From Aeromonas sp. FDAARGOS 1405 (GTDB taxonomy: Bacteria > Pseudomonadota > Gammaproteobacteria > Enterobacterales > Aeromonadaceae), in contig NZ_CP077311.1 of NCBI RefSeq assembly GCF_019048265.1, forward strand, positions 2,737,001 to 2,801,000: 64,000 bases of DNA. The letters run 5' to 3'. This document shows, piece after piece, positions 36,850 through 45,753 of this stretch. The position numbers and the translations under genes were made by a program. The notes under the pieces were generated by a model. That model was not told the origin of the DNA. It saw nothing but the letters and a program-made list of their open reading frames with translations, and ran no database searches. Position 1 is the first letter of the stretch. Each line of letters starts with the position of its first letter.

Positions 36850-37743
36850 TCACCCCTGATAGAGATAGAGGTGCAGCCGCTCGATGATGGGCTCGCCGCC
36901 AATTTTGCGATCTCGCCGCGCCTGCCGGCTCTTGGGAGGATAGTTGCCCAGATGGGTGACTGCAGGCGGGGTATCGGAGCAGAGCAGCAGAGGCAGGCTC
37001 GCCTTGATCTGCTGCTTGCGCGGGGTGCGCTCCAGCCAGAGCAGGTTGATCATCGGGTGAGTCTTGACCGGGCGGCGGATCCGCAGCTCGGCATCGGCGG
37101 GCAGACGGCGAATGTCGTACACCTCCTGATCCACCATCTTGCTCCACTCCTCGTTGTTGGAGAGGGCCGGTATGTAGCGGCGGCTGCGCTCCAGCATCTC
37201 AAGCACCTGCTCGCGACTGAGGCGATTGATGGTCTGCTTGTCAGCCCAGGTAAAGCCAAGGGATTGCAGCTCCCCCGCCAACAGGGTCAGTTTGCGGTAG
37301 ACCTGCAGAGTGATCACGCCGGGCAGGGCGGTATGTACCAGCTCGAACTTCTCGTCCCGTCCCCCCGCCTGCTGCACCAGCCCCTTGAAATCGAGCTTGC
37401 GCTGATTGATCTCCTCAACCAGAGGCTGGATCAGCGGAGCGGCGGCGGCAGGAAAGCGCAACCAGCCGGGCAGCCGATGAGTTGCCTTGGTGGAGCAGCC
37501 GGGGCGGGCGCTGTGGTCCCGATAAGCGGCGAGGGTGGCCGCCAGCGCGGCTTCACCGTTGAGATAGCCCACCTCAATTTGCTCGATCGGGTCGTGTTCT
37601 TCCCCCTGTGGCACCGGGGGGAGGGGATAGACATGGGCCTCCTGCAGCTCGAGTTGGCCAAGCAGATCGGCCAGCTGGTTGAGAGAGGCTTCAATGGCGG
37701 CCATCTGTTGACGCAGGGCGGCGGTCGGGGTAAAGGTATCCAT
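36850..37743 (-). CDS. tus: Tus, replication terminus site-binding protein
   Basis: 297 residues from the ATG at 37743 (AGGA about 7 bases upstream); an in-frame upstream start at 37827 would add 28 residues and is less likely. Collinear with E. coli Tus (309 residues): LPGVITLQVYRKLTLL, FTWADKQTINRL, IRRPVKTHPM and the end IIERLHLYL all match family landmarks. In FELVHTALPG the equivalents of E. coli F140, H144 and G149, which line the pocket holding the flipped Ter cytosine, are kept, as are EEHDP (E49, H50) and the STKA lysine (K89). Tus bound to Ter blocks replication forks from one side. Confidence 0.93.
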   Translation of the reverse strand: MDTFTPTAALRQQMAAIEASLNQLADLLGQLELQEAHVYPLPPVPQGEEHDPIEQIEVGYLNGEAALAATLAAYRDHSARPGCSTKATHRLPGWLRFPAAAAPLIQPLVEEINQRKLDFKGLVQQAGGRDEKFELVHTALPGVITLQVYRKLTLLAGELQSLGFTWADKQTINRLSREQVLEMLERSRRYIPALSNNEEWSKMVDQEVYDIRRLPADAELRIRRPVKTHPMINLLWLERTPRKQQIKASLPLLLCSDTPPAVTHLGNYPPKSRQARRDRKIGGEPIIERLHLYLYQG

Positions 37744-37822
37744 CGATGATCCTGTGGTCTGACCCGCTGTTGACGACACCAGGTATGACATCGCTGCGGG
37801 TAGCAAAACTACTGTATAAATA

Positions 37823-37851
37823 AACATACCAGCATGCGGTTAGAGTGCCAA
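37823..37851 (-). promoter_or_regulatory. tus promoter with overlapping dyad and Ter-like half site
   Basis: Read on the - strand: -35 TTGGCA (37851-37846), 17-base spacer, -10 TATGTT (37828-37823). The -35 is embedded in a perfect inverted repeat AGTGCC-N4-GGCACT (37844-37859). The -10 overlaps GTATGTT, which equals the non-variable half of E. coli Ter; the other half (TGTAACTA) is not present. In E. coli, TerB overlaps the tus promoter and gives autoregulation. Confidence 0.5.
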
Positions 37852-37859
37852 GAGGCACT

Positions 37860-38269
37860 TTGAGGAGGGGGCAATGTGCGCCTCTGAATGGGGATGCGGT
37901 GCTGGTTTTATTTATGTTTCATTGTGTTAAATAAGGGTAATCACAAGATCATTAAATTAACAATTTCGTGTAACTCCGCTGTTGCCAGTTGTTCACACCT
38001 TGTCCATCCCTGCATATGTAAAGCAGTAAAATGCATATATAGATGGGGGCCATGCAGCACAATATGCTGTGCGACTCTGCTGGCCAACCATGAAGATAAT
38101 TAGTTGTTTAAAATCAGGGTGTTAAAATTAAATCCTGCCATTTTTAAACATTAGATTTACTAATGTAACGTATCAAAATTCGTCAATTGAGTCGGTCTGA
38201 CTCCCTGACTAAGCTTTGCGCATCAAATTGAAGCCCAGTGCGTAAACAAATATTCAGAGGAGCCACATC
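37860..38269. other. AT-rich gene-free stretch between tus and the DUF1127 gene
   Basis: Markedly more AT-rich than its neighbours. It contains only short dyads (CAGCA-N5-TGCTG near 38053; GAGTC-N5-GACTC near 38190) and the ribosome site AGAGGAG of the DUF1127 gene. I looked for a chromosomal dif site and for full Ter sites here and did not find one. Confidence 0.4.
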
Positions 38270-38479
38270 ATGGCCAACATGACTTATACCGAAACCGGTT
38301 ACCAGCATTCCAGCCAATTGAATCTGGTTGCTCGCGTTAAAATGACCGTTCTGACCTGGCTGGAGCGCAGCCGTAGCCGTCGCCAGCTCTCCGAGCTGCC
38401 CGAGTACCTGCTCAAAGACATCGGCCTGAACGAAGCTGACCGTTATCAAGAAACCACCAAGCCGTTCTGGCGTGGTTAA
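38270..38479 (+). CDS. DUF1127 small basic protein
   Basis: 69 residues with a strong AGAGGAG ribosome site about 9 bases upstream. The C-terminal 45 residues carry the DUF1127 pattern: an aromatic/Arg-rich helix (WLERSRSRRQLSEL) then LPEYLLKDIGLNEADRYQE and KPFWRG. Members are short, Arg-rich and, in some alphaproteobacteria, bind RNA and influence phosphate or carbon metabolism. No neighbours in an operon, and a long AT-rich upstream region suggests individual, perhaps growth-phase, control. Confidence 0.85.
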   Translation: MANMTYTETGYQHSSQLNLVARVKMTVLTWLERSRSRRQLSELPEYLLKDIGLNEADRYQETTKPFWRG

Positions 38480-38758
38480 TCAACCGGGCATGGATGCCTT
38501 GTTTTTCTGCTGAGTCGTTTGCTGTTCTGCCCCGTGGCGCCCAGCCGCCAGGTCTGTTGTCTGTTTTATCTCCCCCCGCTTTACGTTGATCCTTTTTCCT
38601 CTCCTCTTTATTCCACATCGCTACTGTCATTGCTGTCATCGTTAGATTGTTATCACACTTGTATCGTTAATGTTTGAATTTGTTTAAAAATCGGTTTTAA
38701 GCCGCAACGCCTTGCGTATAATCCGGCCATAGTATTCCAGCGCAAGAGGGTGAGACGG

Positions 38759-39784
38759 ATGATTCCCCAGCACGATTTTTTGGCCATGACCCGCAGCCAC
38801 GAGTGGCAGCTCGATCCCTTTGATTTTGCGCTGCCGGATGGCACGCAAGTCAGCGTCTGGGATACCGGTGTCATCTGTCTGGAGCCTGCCAGCGGAGCGA
38901 GCGGCCAGCCGGGGGGGCGCAAGGATATCGTCCTCTCCTGCGGTATTCACGGCAACGAGACCGCCCCCATCGAGATCTGCAACCAGCTGCTGAGCCGTCT
39001 GCTCTCTGGCGAGCTGAGCGCCCGCCATCGGGTGCTGTTCCTGTTTGGCAATCCGGCGGCGATGAACCTCGGGCTGCGGGAGGTGGAGGAGAACATGAAC
39101 CGGCTCTTCTCTGGCGCCCACAGCAAGGGGGAGGGGCTCTGCAATCGGGAGCGGATCCGCGCCATGCGTCTCGAGCAGTATGTGAGCCGCTTCTTTGCCG
39201 ATCCGGCTCGTCCCCGTTACCACTACGATCTGCACACCGCCATTCGCGGTTCGCGCCACGAGAAGTTCGCCGTCTACCCCTTTCCCCACGAGCGGCCCCA
39301 CTGCCGCGAGCAGGTGCAGTTCCTCGGCGCCTGCGGGGTGCGCACCATTCTGCTCTCCGCCAGCCCGACCACTACTTTCAGCTACTACAGCTCACGCCAG
39401 CATGGAGCCCACGCCTTTACGGTGGAGCTGGGCAAGGTCCGGCCATTTGGTGAGAACGACATGACCCGCTTTATCGAAACCCGGCAGGCACTGCAGGAGC
39501 TGGTCACTCAGGATGAGGTGGTGCTGGAGCCGTGGCGGGCGGATGATTTCACTCTGTTTGTTATCGATCGGGTGATCACCAAAAAATCAGCGGACTTTCG
39601 CTTCCTGTTCGCCAGCGATGTGGACAACTTCACCGAATTCCCCCAAGGGTTCGTGCTGGCCGAGGATGGTGAGCTGCGCTACACGGTGGAAAAGCCGCGT
39701 GAGGCGGTGGTCTTCCCCAATGCCAATGTGGCGATCGGCCAGCGCACTGTGTTGCTGGTTGTGCCGACAAGGCTCTGGGAATAG
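38759..39784 (+). CDS. astE: Succinylglutamate desuccinylase AstE
   Basis: 341 residues from the ATG at 38759; a GTG at 38750 is in frame. A TATAAT box lies at 38717-38722. Zinc-site motifs of the AstE/aspartoacylase family are seen: CGIHGNETAPIE (H and E ligands) and DLHTAI (third ligand), with EENMNRLF. It catalyses the last step of the arginine succinyltransferase pathway, hydrolysing N-succinylglutamate to succinate and glutamate. The other ast genes are not in the window, so astE is separate from them here. Confidence 0.93.
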   Translation: MIPQHDFLAMTRSHEWQLDPFDFALPDGTQVSVWDTGVICLEPASGASGQPGGRKDIVLSCGIHGNETAPIEICNQLLSRLLSGELSARHRVLFLFGNPAAMNLGLREVEENMNRLFSGAHSKGEGLCNRERIRAMRLEQYVSRFFADPARPRYHYDLHTAIRGSRHEKFAVYPFPHERPHCREQVQFLGACGVRTILLSASPTTTFSYYSSRQHGAHAFTVELGKVRPFGENDMTRFIETRQALQELVTQDEVVLEPWRADDFTLFVIDRVITKKSADFRFLFASDVDNFTEFPQGFVLAEDGELRYTVEKPREAVVFPNANVAIGQRTVLLVVPTRLWE

Positions 39785-39885
39785 CGGTGATAGTTTTGCC
39801 TGCAGAGTGATGATGCATCCGCAGGCGGCGCCAAGTCATTGTTTTAGTCGGTGGCTCAGACACAGCAGCGGTTAGCCGCAGTAAT

Positions 39886-39923
39886 AAAAAACGGGGCCAG
39901 TCATCTGACTGGCCCCGTTTTTT
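39886..39923. terminator. Bidirectional terminator between astE and mltD
   Basis: Perfect 18-bp stem starting AAAAAACGGGGCCAGTCA with loop TC and T6 at the end; works for both convergent genes. Confidence 0.93.
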
Positions 39924-39944
39924 ATCGGGTTCAAGCGGTGAGGC

Positions 39945-41498
39945 TTAGCTGTTGTTCTTCACAAACAGGGTCAGCTCCTGGCCGGGCTTAAGGTAATCCC
40001 CTTTATCCAGCTGGTTCCAGCGCATCACATCGTTGATGGCCACCTGGAAGCGAGCCGCGATGGAGGAGATGGAGTCGCCACGGCGAACCTGATACACCAT
40101 CGATTTGTCGCTCTTCTTCCCTTGCTTGGGATAGACCACCAGCTTCATGCCTGGCTTGAGCGCCGACTTGGCATTCAGACCATTCCACTTGGCGAGCTCT
40201 TCGTGGGAGACGCCGTGTGCCTGGCTGATACTCCACAGGTTGTCACCCGAGCGCACCTTGTAACTGACCTTGGCCTTCTGGCTGCTGCCACGGCTTGCCA
40301 GCTGCTGCGGTTTGCTGGCGGAACTGGCCTTGCTGCTGACCTGACCGTGGGTCGGGATCACCAGTTGCTGACCGCGACGCAGGTTGTTGCTGCGCAGATT
40401 GTTGGCCAGCTTCAGCTCACTCACGCTGACGCCATGATTCTGGGCGATGCGTGACAGGGTATCGCCACTGGTGACCTGATAGGAGCGGGTACGAATACGC
40501 TCGCTCTTGGGCAGATCGGCCAGTGCCAGCTCCAGGGTATCGGCATATTCTACCGGTACCAGCAGGCGGTAAGGGCCACGGGGCGACATCACGCCACGGC
40601 TCAGGGCCGGATTGACCTCCTTGAGCTGTGACGTGCGCAGACCGGCCAGTTGGGCGGCCACATTCAGATCGATCTGGCTGCCGGTCTCCACCACTCGCAG
40701 CTTCGGCTCGTTGGCGAGCACCGGCAACTGGATATTGTATTTGTCAGCATTGCTGATCATGTCAGCCATGGCGAGGATCTTGGGCACATACATCCGGGTT
40801 TCGCGCGGCAGATCGAGCGACCAGTAGTCGGTCGGCTTGCCTGCGCGCTGGTTACGCTGGATGGCGTTGCGCACCCGGCCTTCACCGGCATTGTAGGCGG
40901 CCAGCGTTTGCAGCCAGTCACCGTCAAAGAAGCGGTTCAGGTATTCCAGATAGTCGAGCGCCGCATTGGTGGAGGCCAGCACATCGCGCCGTCCATCATA
41001 CCAGTTGTCGTGGCGCAGACCGAAGTTTCTGCCTGTCGCTGGCACAAACTGCCAGAGTCCGACGGCATTGCTGCGGGATCGGGCATGGGGATCAAACATG
41101 CTCTCGATCATCGGGACAGTAATAAGCTCCATTGGCAGCTCACGCCGTTCAATCTCCTCTACCATCAGATAGAGGTAGGGTTCAGCCCGGCTGGCAATGG
41201 TCGCCAGATGCTTATCATTGCGCAACAGCCACTCACGTTGCTGGCGGATGCGCGGGTTGTCCGGAGTTTCCAGTTGCATATCATCGCTGATACGCACCCA
41301 CAGATTGTCCGTCTCTTCCATTTCATCCAGTTGTTCATCGCCAAACAGGAAATGGGAAGAGTGTTTTTTATGCGCTTTTTTCTTGACCTGGGGGGACTTG
41401 ATCGGCTCGATTGCCGTTAGCGCCCGGTCATCCTGATGGCTCAGGTTTTGGCAGCCGCTGAGCAACAGCGCTGCCAATAAGGCCGTTCGTACCTTCAT
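39945..41498 (-). CDS. mltD: Membrane-bound lytic murein transglycosylase D
   Basis: 517 residues from the ATG at 41498 (the upstream extension to 41561 lacks a signal-peptide start). Lipoprotein signal LLAALLLSGC. The SLT domain follows (PMIESMFDPHARSRSNAVGLWQF with the catalytic Glu, then AYNAGEGRV), and then three LysM peptidoglycan-binding repeats (YQVTSGDTLSRIAQNHGVS; YKVRSGDNLWSISQAHGVS; YQVRRGDSISSIAARFQVA). It cleaves peptidoglycan to 1,6-anhydromuropeptides at the outer-membrane inner face. It precedes no other gene; gloB upstream is on the same strand. Confidence 0.95.
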   Translation of the reverse strand: MKVRTALLAALLLSGCQNLSHQDDRALTAIEPIKSPQVKKKAHKKHSSHFLFGDEQLDEMEETDNLWVRISDDMQLETPDNPRIRQQREWLLRNDKHLATIASRAEPYLYLMVEEIERRELPMELITVPMIESMFDPHARSRSNAVGLWQFVPATGRNFGLRHDNWYDGRRDVLASTNAALDYLEYLNRFFDGDWLQTLAAYNAGEGRVRNAIQRNQRAGKPTDYWSLDLPRETRMYVPKILAMADMISNADKYNIQLPVLANEPKLRVVETGSQIDLNVAAQLAGLRTSQLKEVNPALSRGVMSPRGPYRLLVPVEYADTLELALADLPKSERIRTRSYQVTSGDTLSRIAQNHGVSVSELKLANNLRSNNLRRGQQLVIPTHGQVSSKASSASKPQQLASRGSSQKAKVSYKVRSGDNLWSISQAHGVSHEELAKWNGLNAKSALKPGMKLVVYPKQGKKSDKSMVYQVRRGDSISSIAARFQVAINDVMRWNQLDKGDYLKPGQELTLFVKNNS

Positions 41499-41568
41499 CT
41501 CGTTCCGGTCATTTTTGGGAAAAACAGCCCGCATCATAAGGGGCAATGGCCCCCTGATCAAGGTTTGT

Positions 41569-42333
41569 TCAAAAAACGTCCTTCCACTGACGCAAGATGG
41601 TGAAGGTATCTACCGGATTTTCCACGCATTTTAGCCCCTTCTTTTCAGCAGAAAATTTTACCGAATCGAGCTCGCAGCGCAGAAAAACATTAAACTTGCG
41701 TTCATCCTCCAGCCGGGTGGGCAGGCTTGGCAGCCCTTGTTGCCGCAGTTTGCTGATCAGTCCGATCTGATCACGGATCGCCGGATTGTCCGGTTCAACT
41801 GCATAGGCAAAGCGCAGGTTGGAGAGTGTGTACTCATGGGCGCAGTAGATCAGGGTCTCGTCGGGCAGGGCGGCAAGGCGCTGTAACGAGTGGTACATCT
41901 GTTCCGGCGTCCCTTCAAACAGGCGGCCACAACCGGCCGAGAAGAGGGTATCGCCACAAAAGAGCATGCCGTTACCATAGTAAGCGATATGGCCACGGGT
42001 GTGCCCGGGCACATGGATTACCTCGAGGGCGAGGCCGTGCCAGTTGATCTGATCACCATCTTCGAGCCACTGGCCATGATGATCCGGCATGGGGTCAAGT
42101 TTGGGGCCATACAGTCTCGCGTGGGGGAAGTGCTCGAGCAATGTGCTGACGCCTCCCACATGGTCATGATGGTGGTGGGTGAGCAAGATGGCATCAAGCA
42201 CGAGATCCAGTGCCGAGAGCCGCTCCAGCACGGGGGCGGCATCGCCCGGATCGACAACCAGACAGTGATTTTCGTGTCTAATCAACCAGATGTAATTGTC
42301 ATTAAAGGCTGGAACTGTGATCACTGGATACAT
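41569..42333 (-). CDS. gloB: Hydroxyacylglutathione hydrolase (glyoxalase II)
   Basis: 254 residues from the ATG at 42333 (MYPVITVPAFNDNYIWLI, the usual GloB start). The metallo-beta-lactamase metal motif THHHHDHVGG, the VPGHTRGHI loop and C-terminal RCELDSVK are all present. It hydrolyses S-lactoylglutathione to lactate and glutathione in methylglyoxal detoxification. It is divergent from the methyltransferase gene with a 72-base shared promoter region. Confidence 0.95.
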   Translation of the reverse strand: MYPVITVPAFNDNYIWLIRHENHCLVVDPGDAAPVLERLSALDLVLDAILLTHHHHDHVGGVSTLLEHFPHARLYGPKLDPMPDHHGQWLEDGDQINWHGLALEVIHVPGHTRGHIAYYGNGMLFCGDTLFSAGCGRLFEGTPEQMYHSLQRLAALPDETLIYCAHEYTLSNLRFAYAVEPDNPAIRDQIGLISKLRQQGLPSLPTRLEDERKFNVFLRCELDSVKFSAEKKGLKCVENPVDTFTILRQWKDVF

Positions 42334-42405
42334 GAGTCTGCTTCTCTTTAGGGAGGGTATCTTATATAACAGGATGGCGTTCGAAACCGCGAGTTGAACC
42401 CTATT

Positions 42406-43128
42406 ATGCAGGTGGCACGTACCGAACAACAAATCGAGATCCCGACCAGCTGGTCAGCGCTGCCTATGGGTGACTGGGTGGCGGCCGAAATTCAGGAGCG
42501 GCTCGACAGCTGGTGCCCCAACTTGTTCGGGTATCACTTGCTCAAGGTCGGAGCCCTGAGCGCCGAGCTCTCCTGCAAATGTTCATCCATTCGTCATCAG
42601 GTGGGTGTCGCGCCTGAGGGACGACTGCTGGACATCTATGGCGATCCCCTCGAGCTGCCGGTGCGAACCGGCAGCGTCGATGCCTGTCTGCTGGCTCACT
42701 GCCTCGATTTCTCCGCCGATCCCCATCAGGTATTGCGTGAAGCCGAAAGGGTGCTGACCGATGATGGCTGGCTCATCATCAGTGGTTACAATCCGGTGAG
42801 TCTGGTGGGAGTTGGCCACTGTATCCCTTTTTTACGGCGCAAGTTGCCCTGGTCTGCTCGGATGTTTACCCCTGGGCGGGTGACGGACTGGCTGCATCTA
42901 TTGGGGTGTGAAGTGATGTTTGACGAGCGTTTCGGTTACTCGTTTATGGGTAAACAGAGCTGGCACAGCTGGTGGCGGGAGAGTATCGGGCGGGATTATT
43001 GCAAGGCGTTTGCGTCGGTATACGTGATTGCTGCCCGTAAACGGCGTTTTCCACTGATCCCGGTGCGGCGGCGCTGGCAACTGCCAAAGTCCCTCGCCAC
43101 ACCGGGCATGGCCCGTCAGGGCTGGTAA
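42406..43128 (+). CDS. yafS: SAM-dependent methyltransferase, YafS-like
   Basis: 240 residues from the ATG at 42406; a TTG at 42394 is also in frame. A class I methyltransferase core is seen, with [34 protein letters not shown] broken into motif IV/V-like parts ([31 protein letters not shown]). Gene order gloB-yafS-rnhA-dnaQ equals that of E. coli, which supports the name. Substrate unknown. The 3' end overlaps the rnhA 3' end by 13 bases in convergent orientation. Confidence 0.85.
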   Translation: MQVARTEQQIEIPTSWSALPMGDWVAAEIQERLDSWCPNLFGYHLLKVGALSAELSCKCSSIRHQVGVAPEGRLLDIYGDPLELPVRTGSVDACLLAHCLDFSADPHQVLREAERVLTDDGWLIISGYNPVSLVGVGHCIPFLRRKLPWSARMFTPGRVTDWLHLLGCEVMFDERFGYSFMGKQSWHSWWRESIGRDYCKAFASVYVIAARKRRFPLIPVRRRWQLPKSLATPGMARQGW

Positions 43129-43580
43129 CCGGTATCCTCGGCCAGATCCTTGCCGCAGGCGGCATCTCTGGCCAACTCGTCGCACCGTTCGTTCTCCGGA
43201 TGGCCGGAGTGGCCCTTTACCCAGAGCCACTCAATCTGGTGGCGACCCACTTCTGCATCCAACTCCTTCCAGAGATCGACGTTCTTGACCGGTTGACGAT
43301 TGGCGGTCATCCACCCCTTCTTTTTCCAGCCGATGATCCACTGGGTGATCCCCTGGCGCACATATTGGCTATCGGTGGTGAGGCGCACCTTGCAGGGCTC
43401 GTTGAGGGTTCGAAGCCCCATGATGGCTGCCATCAGCTCCATCCGGTTATTGGTGGTCAACTTGAATCCGGCGGAAATTTCCTTGCGGTGCTTGCCGTAG
43501 ACCATCACGGCCCCGTAACCACCCGGGCCCGGATTGCCGAGGCAGGAGCCGTCGGTATAGACATCAATCTGTTTTAACAT
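43116..43580 (-). CDS. rnhA: Ribonuclease HI
   Basis: 154 residues from the ATG at 43580. All catalytic carboxylates are visible: D in [13 protein letters not shown] in [10 protein letters not shown] in LTTDSQYV and D in CDELARDAA; the handle segment [17 protein letters not shown] is present. It removes RNA from RNA-DNA hybrids. Its start region is tandemly duplicated (23-base period, 43563-43606), which puts a 9-codon ORF in front of it. Divergent from dnaQ. Confidence 0.95.
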   Translation of the reverse strand: MLKQIDVYTDGSCLGNPGPGGYGAVMVYGKHRKEISAGFKLTTNNRMELMAAIMGLRTLNEPCKVRLTTDSQYVRQGITQWIIGWKKKGWMTANRQPVKNVDLWKELDAEVGRHQIEWLWVKGHSGHPENERCDELARDAACGKDLAEDTGYQP

Positions 43581-43606
43581 GAGCAATCAATCTGTTTTAA
43601 CATGAG
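43563..43606 (-). repeat. 23-base-period tandem duplication over the rnhA start
   Basis: The 21-base unit spanning rnhA codons 1-6 and the preceding bases occurs at 43563-43583 and 43586-43606, identical in both. The outer copy supplies an ATG at 43603 that reads MLKQIDCSC then TAA at 43574-43576, so this 9-codon ORF overlaps the first bases of rnhA by 7 bases. Whatever leader originally sat in front of rnhA now faces the mini-ORF. Confidence 0.85.
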
Positions 43607-43659
43607 GCTTGGGGTAAACTAGCGAGTAAGTAAAGCCGAAGTTTGACATAGATTGGATC

Positions 43660-44394
43660 ATGAACACACCCCAACTGAATCGCCAGATCATTCTGGATAC
43701 CGAAACCACAGGTATGAATACCGGTGGTGGCCCCGTTTACCTTGGCCATCGCATCATCGAAATCGGCTGTGTGGAGGTGATCAACCGCAAGCTGACCGGT
43801 AACCACTATCACGTTTATATAAAACCTGATCGTCCGGTCGACCCGGAAGCGGTACAGGTGCATGGTATCACCGACGAGTTTCTGCGGGACAAACCGTCGT
43901 TCAGCCAGATCGCCGACGAGTTCCTCGAGTTCATCCGCGGCGCCGAACTGATCGCCCACAACGCGCCGTTTGACGTGAGCTTCATGGACTACGAGTTCAG
44001 CAAGCTCGGACTCAACTTCAAAACGGCGGATATCTGCACCATCACAGATACCCTGGCGATGGCGCGGGATCTCTTCCCCGGCAAGCGCAACAACCTGGAT
44101 GTGCTGTGCGATCGTTACGGTATCGACAACTCCCACCGTACCCTGCACGGGGCTTTGCTCGATGCGGAGATCCTGGCGGACGTCTACCTGCTGATGACCG
44201 GCGGCCAGACCAAACTCAATCTGGCCACCGAAAGCAACGAAAACGAAAGCAATCAGGACACCAGTATTCGTCGGTTAGAGAGCAACCGACCCGCCCTCAA
44301 GGTGGTGCGTGCCAGTGCCGAGGTTCAGGCCCTGCACGAGGCGAGACTGGATCTGGTACAGAAAAAGGGAGGAAGTTGTCTGTGGCGGCAATGA
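43660..44394 (+). CDS. dnaQ: DNA polymerase III epsilon subunit (proofreading exonuclease)
   Basis: 244 residues. DEDDh exonuclease motifs: ILDTETTGM (Exo I), IAHNAPFDVSFMDYEF (Exo II), and HRTLHGALLDAEILADVY (Exo III). The C-terminal tail after ~190 is the flexible part that binds the alpha subunit in E. coli. It shares the short promoter region with divergent rnhA, the arrangement seen in E. coli. The stop overlaps the next gene. Confidence 0.95.
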   Translation: MNTPQLNRQIILDTETTGMNTGGGPVYLGHRIIEIGCVEVINRKLTGNHYHVYIKPDRPVDPEAVQVHGITDEFLRDKPSFSQIADEFLEFIRGAELIAHNAPFDVSFMDYEFSKLGLNFKTADICTITDTLAMARDLFPGKRNNLDVLCDRYGIDNSHRTLHGALLDAEILADVYLLMTGGQTKLNLATESNENESNQDTSIRRLESNRPALKVVRASAEVQALHEARLDLVQKKGGSCLWRQ

Positions 44395-45653
44395 GCAAGT
44401 GGTGTGCCGGTCTGCTGTTGTTGCTCTCGCTGGGGGCTATGGCGACCGAGGTATTTGCCCCTTCCGATATTCCGCTGCTGGATAACCGCTTTCGCATCGA
44501 TTACGGCGTGAAGGAGATCACCTTCATCATCAAGCGCAAGCCGGGCACCCCGTCCGTGATCCTGGTTCGCCCCGATGGCAGCAAGCTTTACGTGGGCAAG
44601 GTCAAACCCGCAGATGTGGGTTGGCTGGCGCTGCCGGAGCATGATCTCATTACCCTGCGCAATCCCATGCCGGGCCCCTGGCAGGCGATTGGCGAGGTGG
44701 ATCCCGACAACCGGGTGCGCATTCTCTCCGATATCCGGCTCGATATCGCCGCCCTGCCGATGCAGCTCTATCAGGGGGAGGTGGTCAAGCTCAAGGCGTG
44801 GTTGCTGATCAATGGTCAGCCGCCGCAAGATAAATACTATCTCTCTGATCTTGGCATGACCGTCAAGCTGCAATCGTTCAGCGATGCCGATAAGAAAGAG
44901 GTCGTGCTGGATCAAGTACTTGGCCACTATCGCGATGATGGCAAGGGGCTCGACGAAGTGCCGGGCGATGGCATCATGACGGCGGAAGTGACGCTGCAGG
45001 ATATTCCCGGTGGCAAGTACCGCGCCATGTTCAGCACGGGCAATCAGGTTTTTGTCCGTGCCCGTTATCAGGATGTTCTGCTTTACCCCTATCCGTTCAG
45101 CTATAACTTGTCGCCGCCTTCGGATGAGCTGGGTGCCAAGCTCTCACTGCTAATCGACCGTGATGAGCTGGATCCCGCCTCCGTGGTGGTCAAGGGGAGT
45201 GTGACCAGCAATGTGGGCGGCCTCTACGAGTTCAGCGAGACCGCCAGCGACCCCAAGCTTGATATCGATCTCTCCAACATCAAGGAGGTCGGTCAGCATG
45301 AGGTGAAAGCAACCCTCTATGGCACCACTCGCCTGGGGCGCGAGCTGAAAATCGAATTACCGGTAAAGACCTTCAATATCTTCCCGCCTCCACCGCCTCC
45401 CGCAGAGGTGGCGTCGGCAGCTGCTCCGATTTCCAGCGCCGAGTCTACCGAAGAGCAGCCTGAAGAGGGAATGGGGTGGCTACTTTGGGTTCTGGTTGGG
45501 GGTGGGGTACTACTGGTGTTGCTGGGAGGCGCAGGTTTTGTGGTGATGCAAAAACGGCGTGCTTTTAAACGTGCGCTAGCAGCAGCTCAGGCTGAAAATC
45601 AACAAAACGGCCAACCGGCAGCCAAGCTGGATCTCAATTTGCCAGAGCAGTAG
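44382..45653 (+). CDS. TIGR03503-type membrane-anchored protein downstream of dnaQ
   Basis: About 423 residues. The GTG at 44382 is chosen because GGAGGAA at 44368-44374 is 7 bases upstream; an ATG at 44391 overlaps the dnaQ TGA. Signal peptide (CAGLLLLLSLGAMATEVFA), a long periplasmic part with beta-sandwich segments (IDYGVKEITFIIKRKPGTPS; GDGIMTAEVTLQDIPGGKY), a Pro-rich linker (FPPPPPPAEV) and one C-terminal membrane helix (WVLVGGGVLLVLLGGAGFVV) with a short basic tail. Family of unknown function found in Aeromonas, Vibrio and Shewanella as I recall. It is probably co-transcribed with dnaQ. Confidence 0.8.
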   Translation: MAAMSKWCAGLLLLLSLGAMATEVFAPSDIPLLDNRFRIDYGVKEITFIIKRKPGTPSVILVRPDGSKLYVGKVKPADVGWLALPEHDLITLRNPMPGPWQAIGEVDPDNRVRILSDIRLDIAALPMQLYQGEVVKLKAWLLINGQPPQDKYYLSDLGMTVKLQSFSDADKKEVVLDQVLGHYRDDGKGLDEVPGDGIMTAEVTLQDIPGGKYRAMFSTGNQVFVRARYQDVLLYPYPFSYNLSPPSDELGAKLSLLIDRDELDPASVVVKGSVTSNVGGLYEFSETASDPKLDIDLSNIKEVGQHEVKATLYGTTRLGRELKIELPVKTFNIFPPPPPPAEVASAAAPISSAESTEEQPEEGMGWLLWVLVGGGVLLVLLGGAGFVVMQKRRAFKRALAAAQAENQQNGQPAAKLDLNLPEQ

Positions 45654-45692
45654 CCCAGACTCGGGAAAAACGATACACCAGAGAGAAGAAAC

Positions 45693-45719
45693 CGCCCTCG
45701 ATAAGCAGGGCGTTTTTTT
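45693..45719 (+). terminator. Intrinsic terminator of the dnaQ unit
   Basis: CGCCCT / AGGGCG stem, 8-base loop, then T7. Confidence 0.88.
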
Positions 45720-45753
45720 AGCTCGAACCCTTAGGATAAGGGATTGGCAGCAA

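Noticed and set aside
37744..38269. Chromosomal dif site or full Ter site beside tus
   Set aside because: No stretch resembling the gammaproteobacterial dif core or the complete E. coli Ter sequence was found; only the GTATGTT half is present.
38183..38449. 88-codon - strand ORF over the DUF1127 gene
   Set aside because: Antisense to a small protein with clear DUF1127 motifs and a strong ribosome site.
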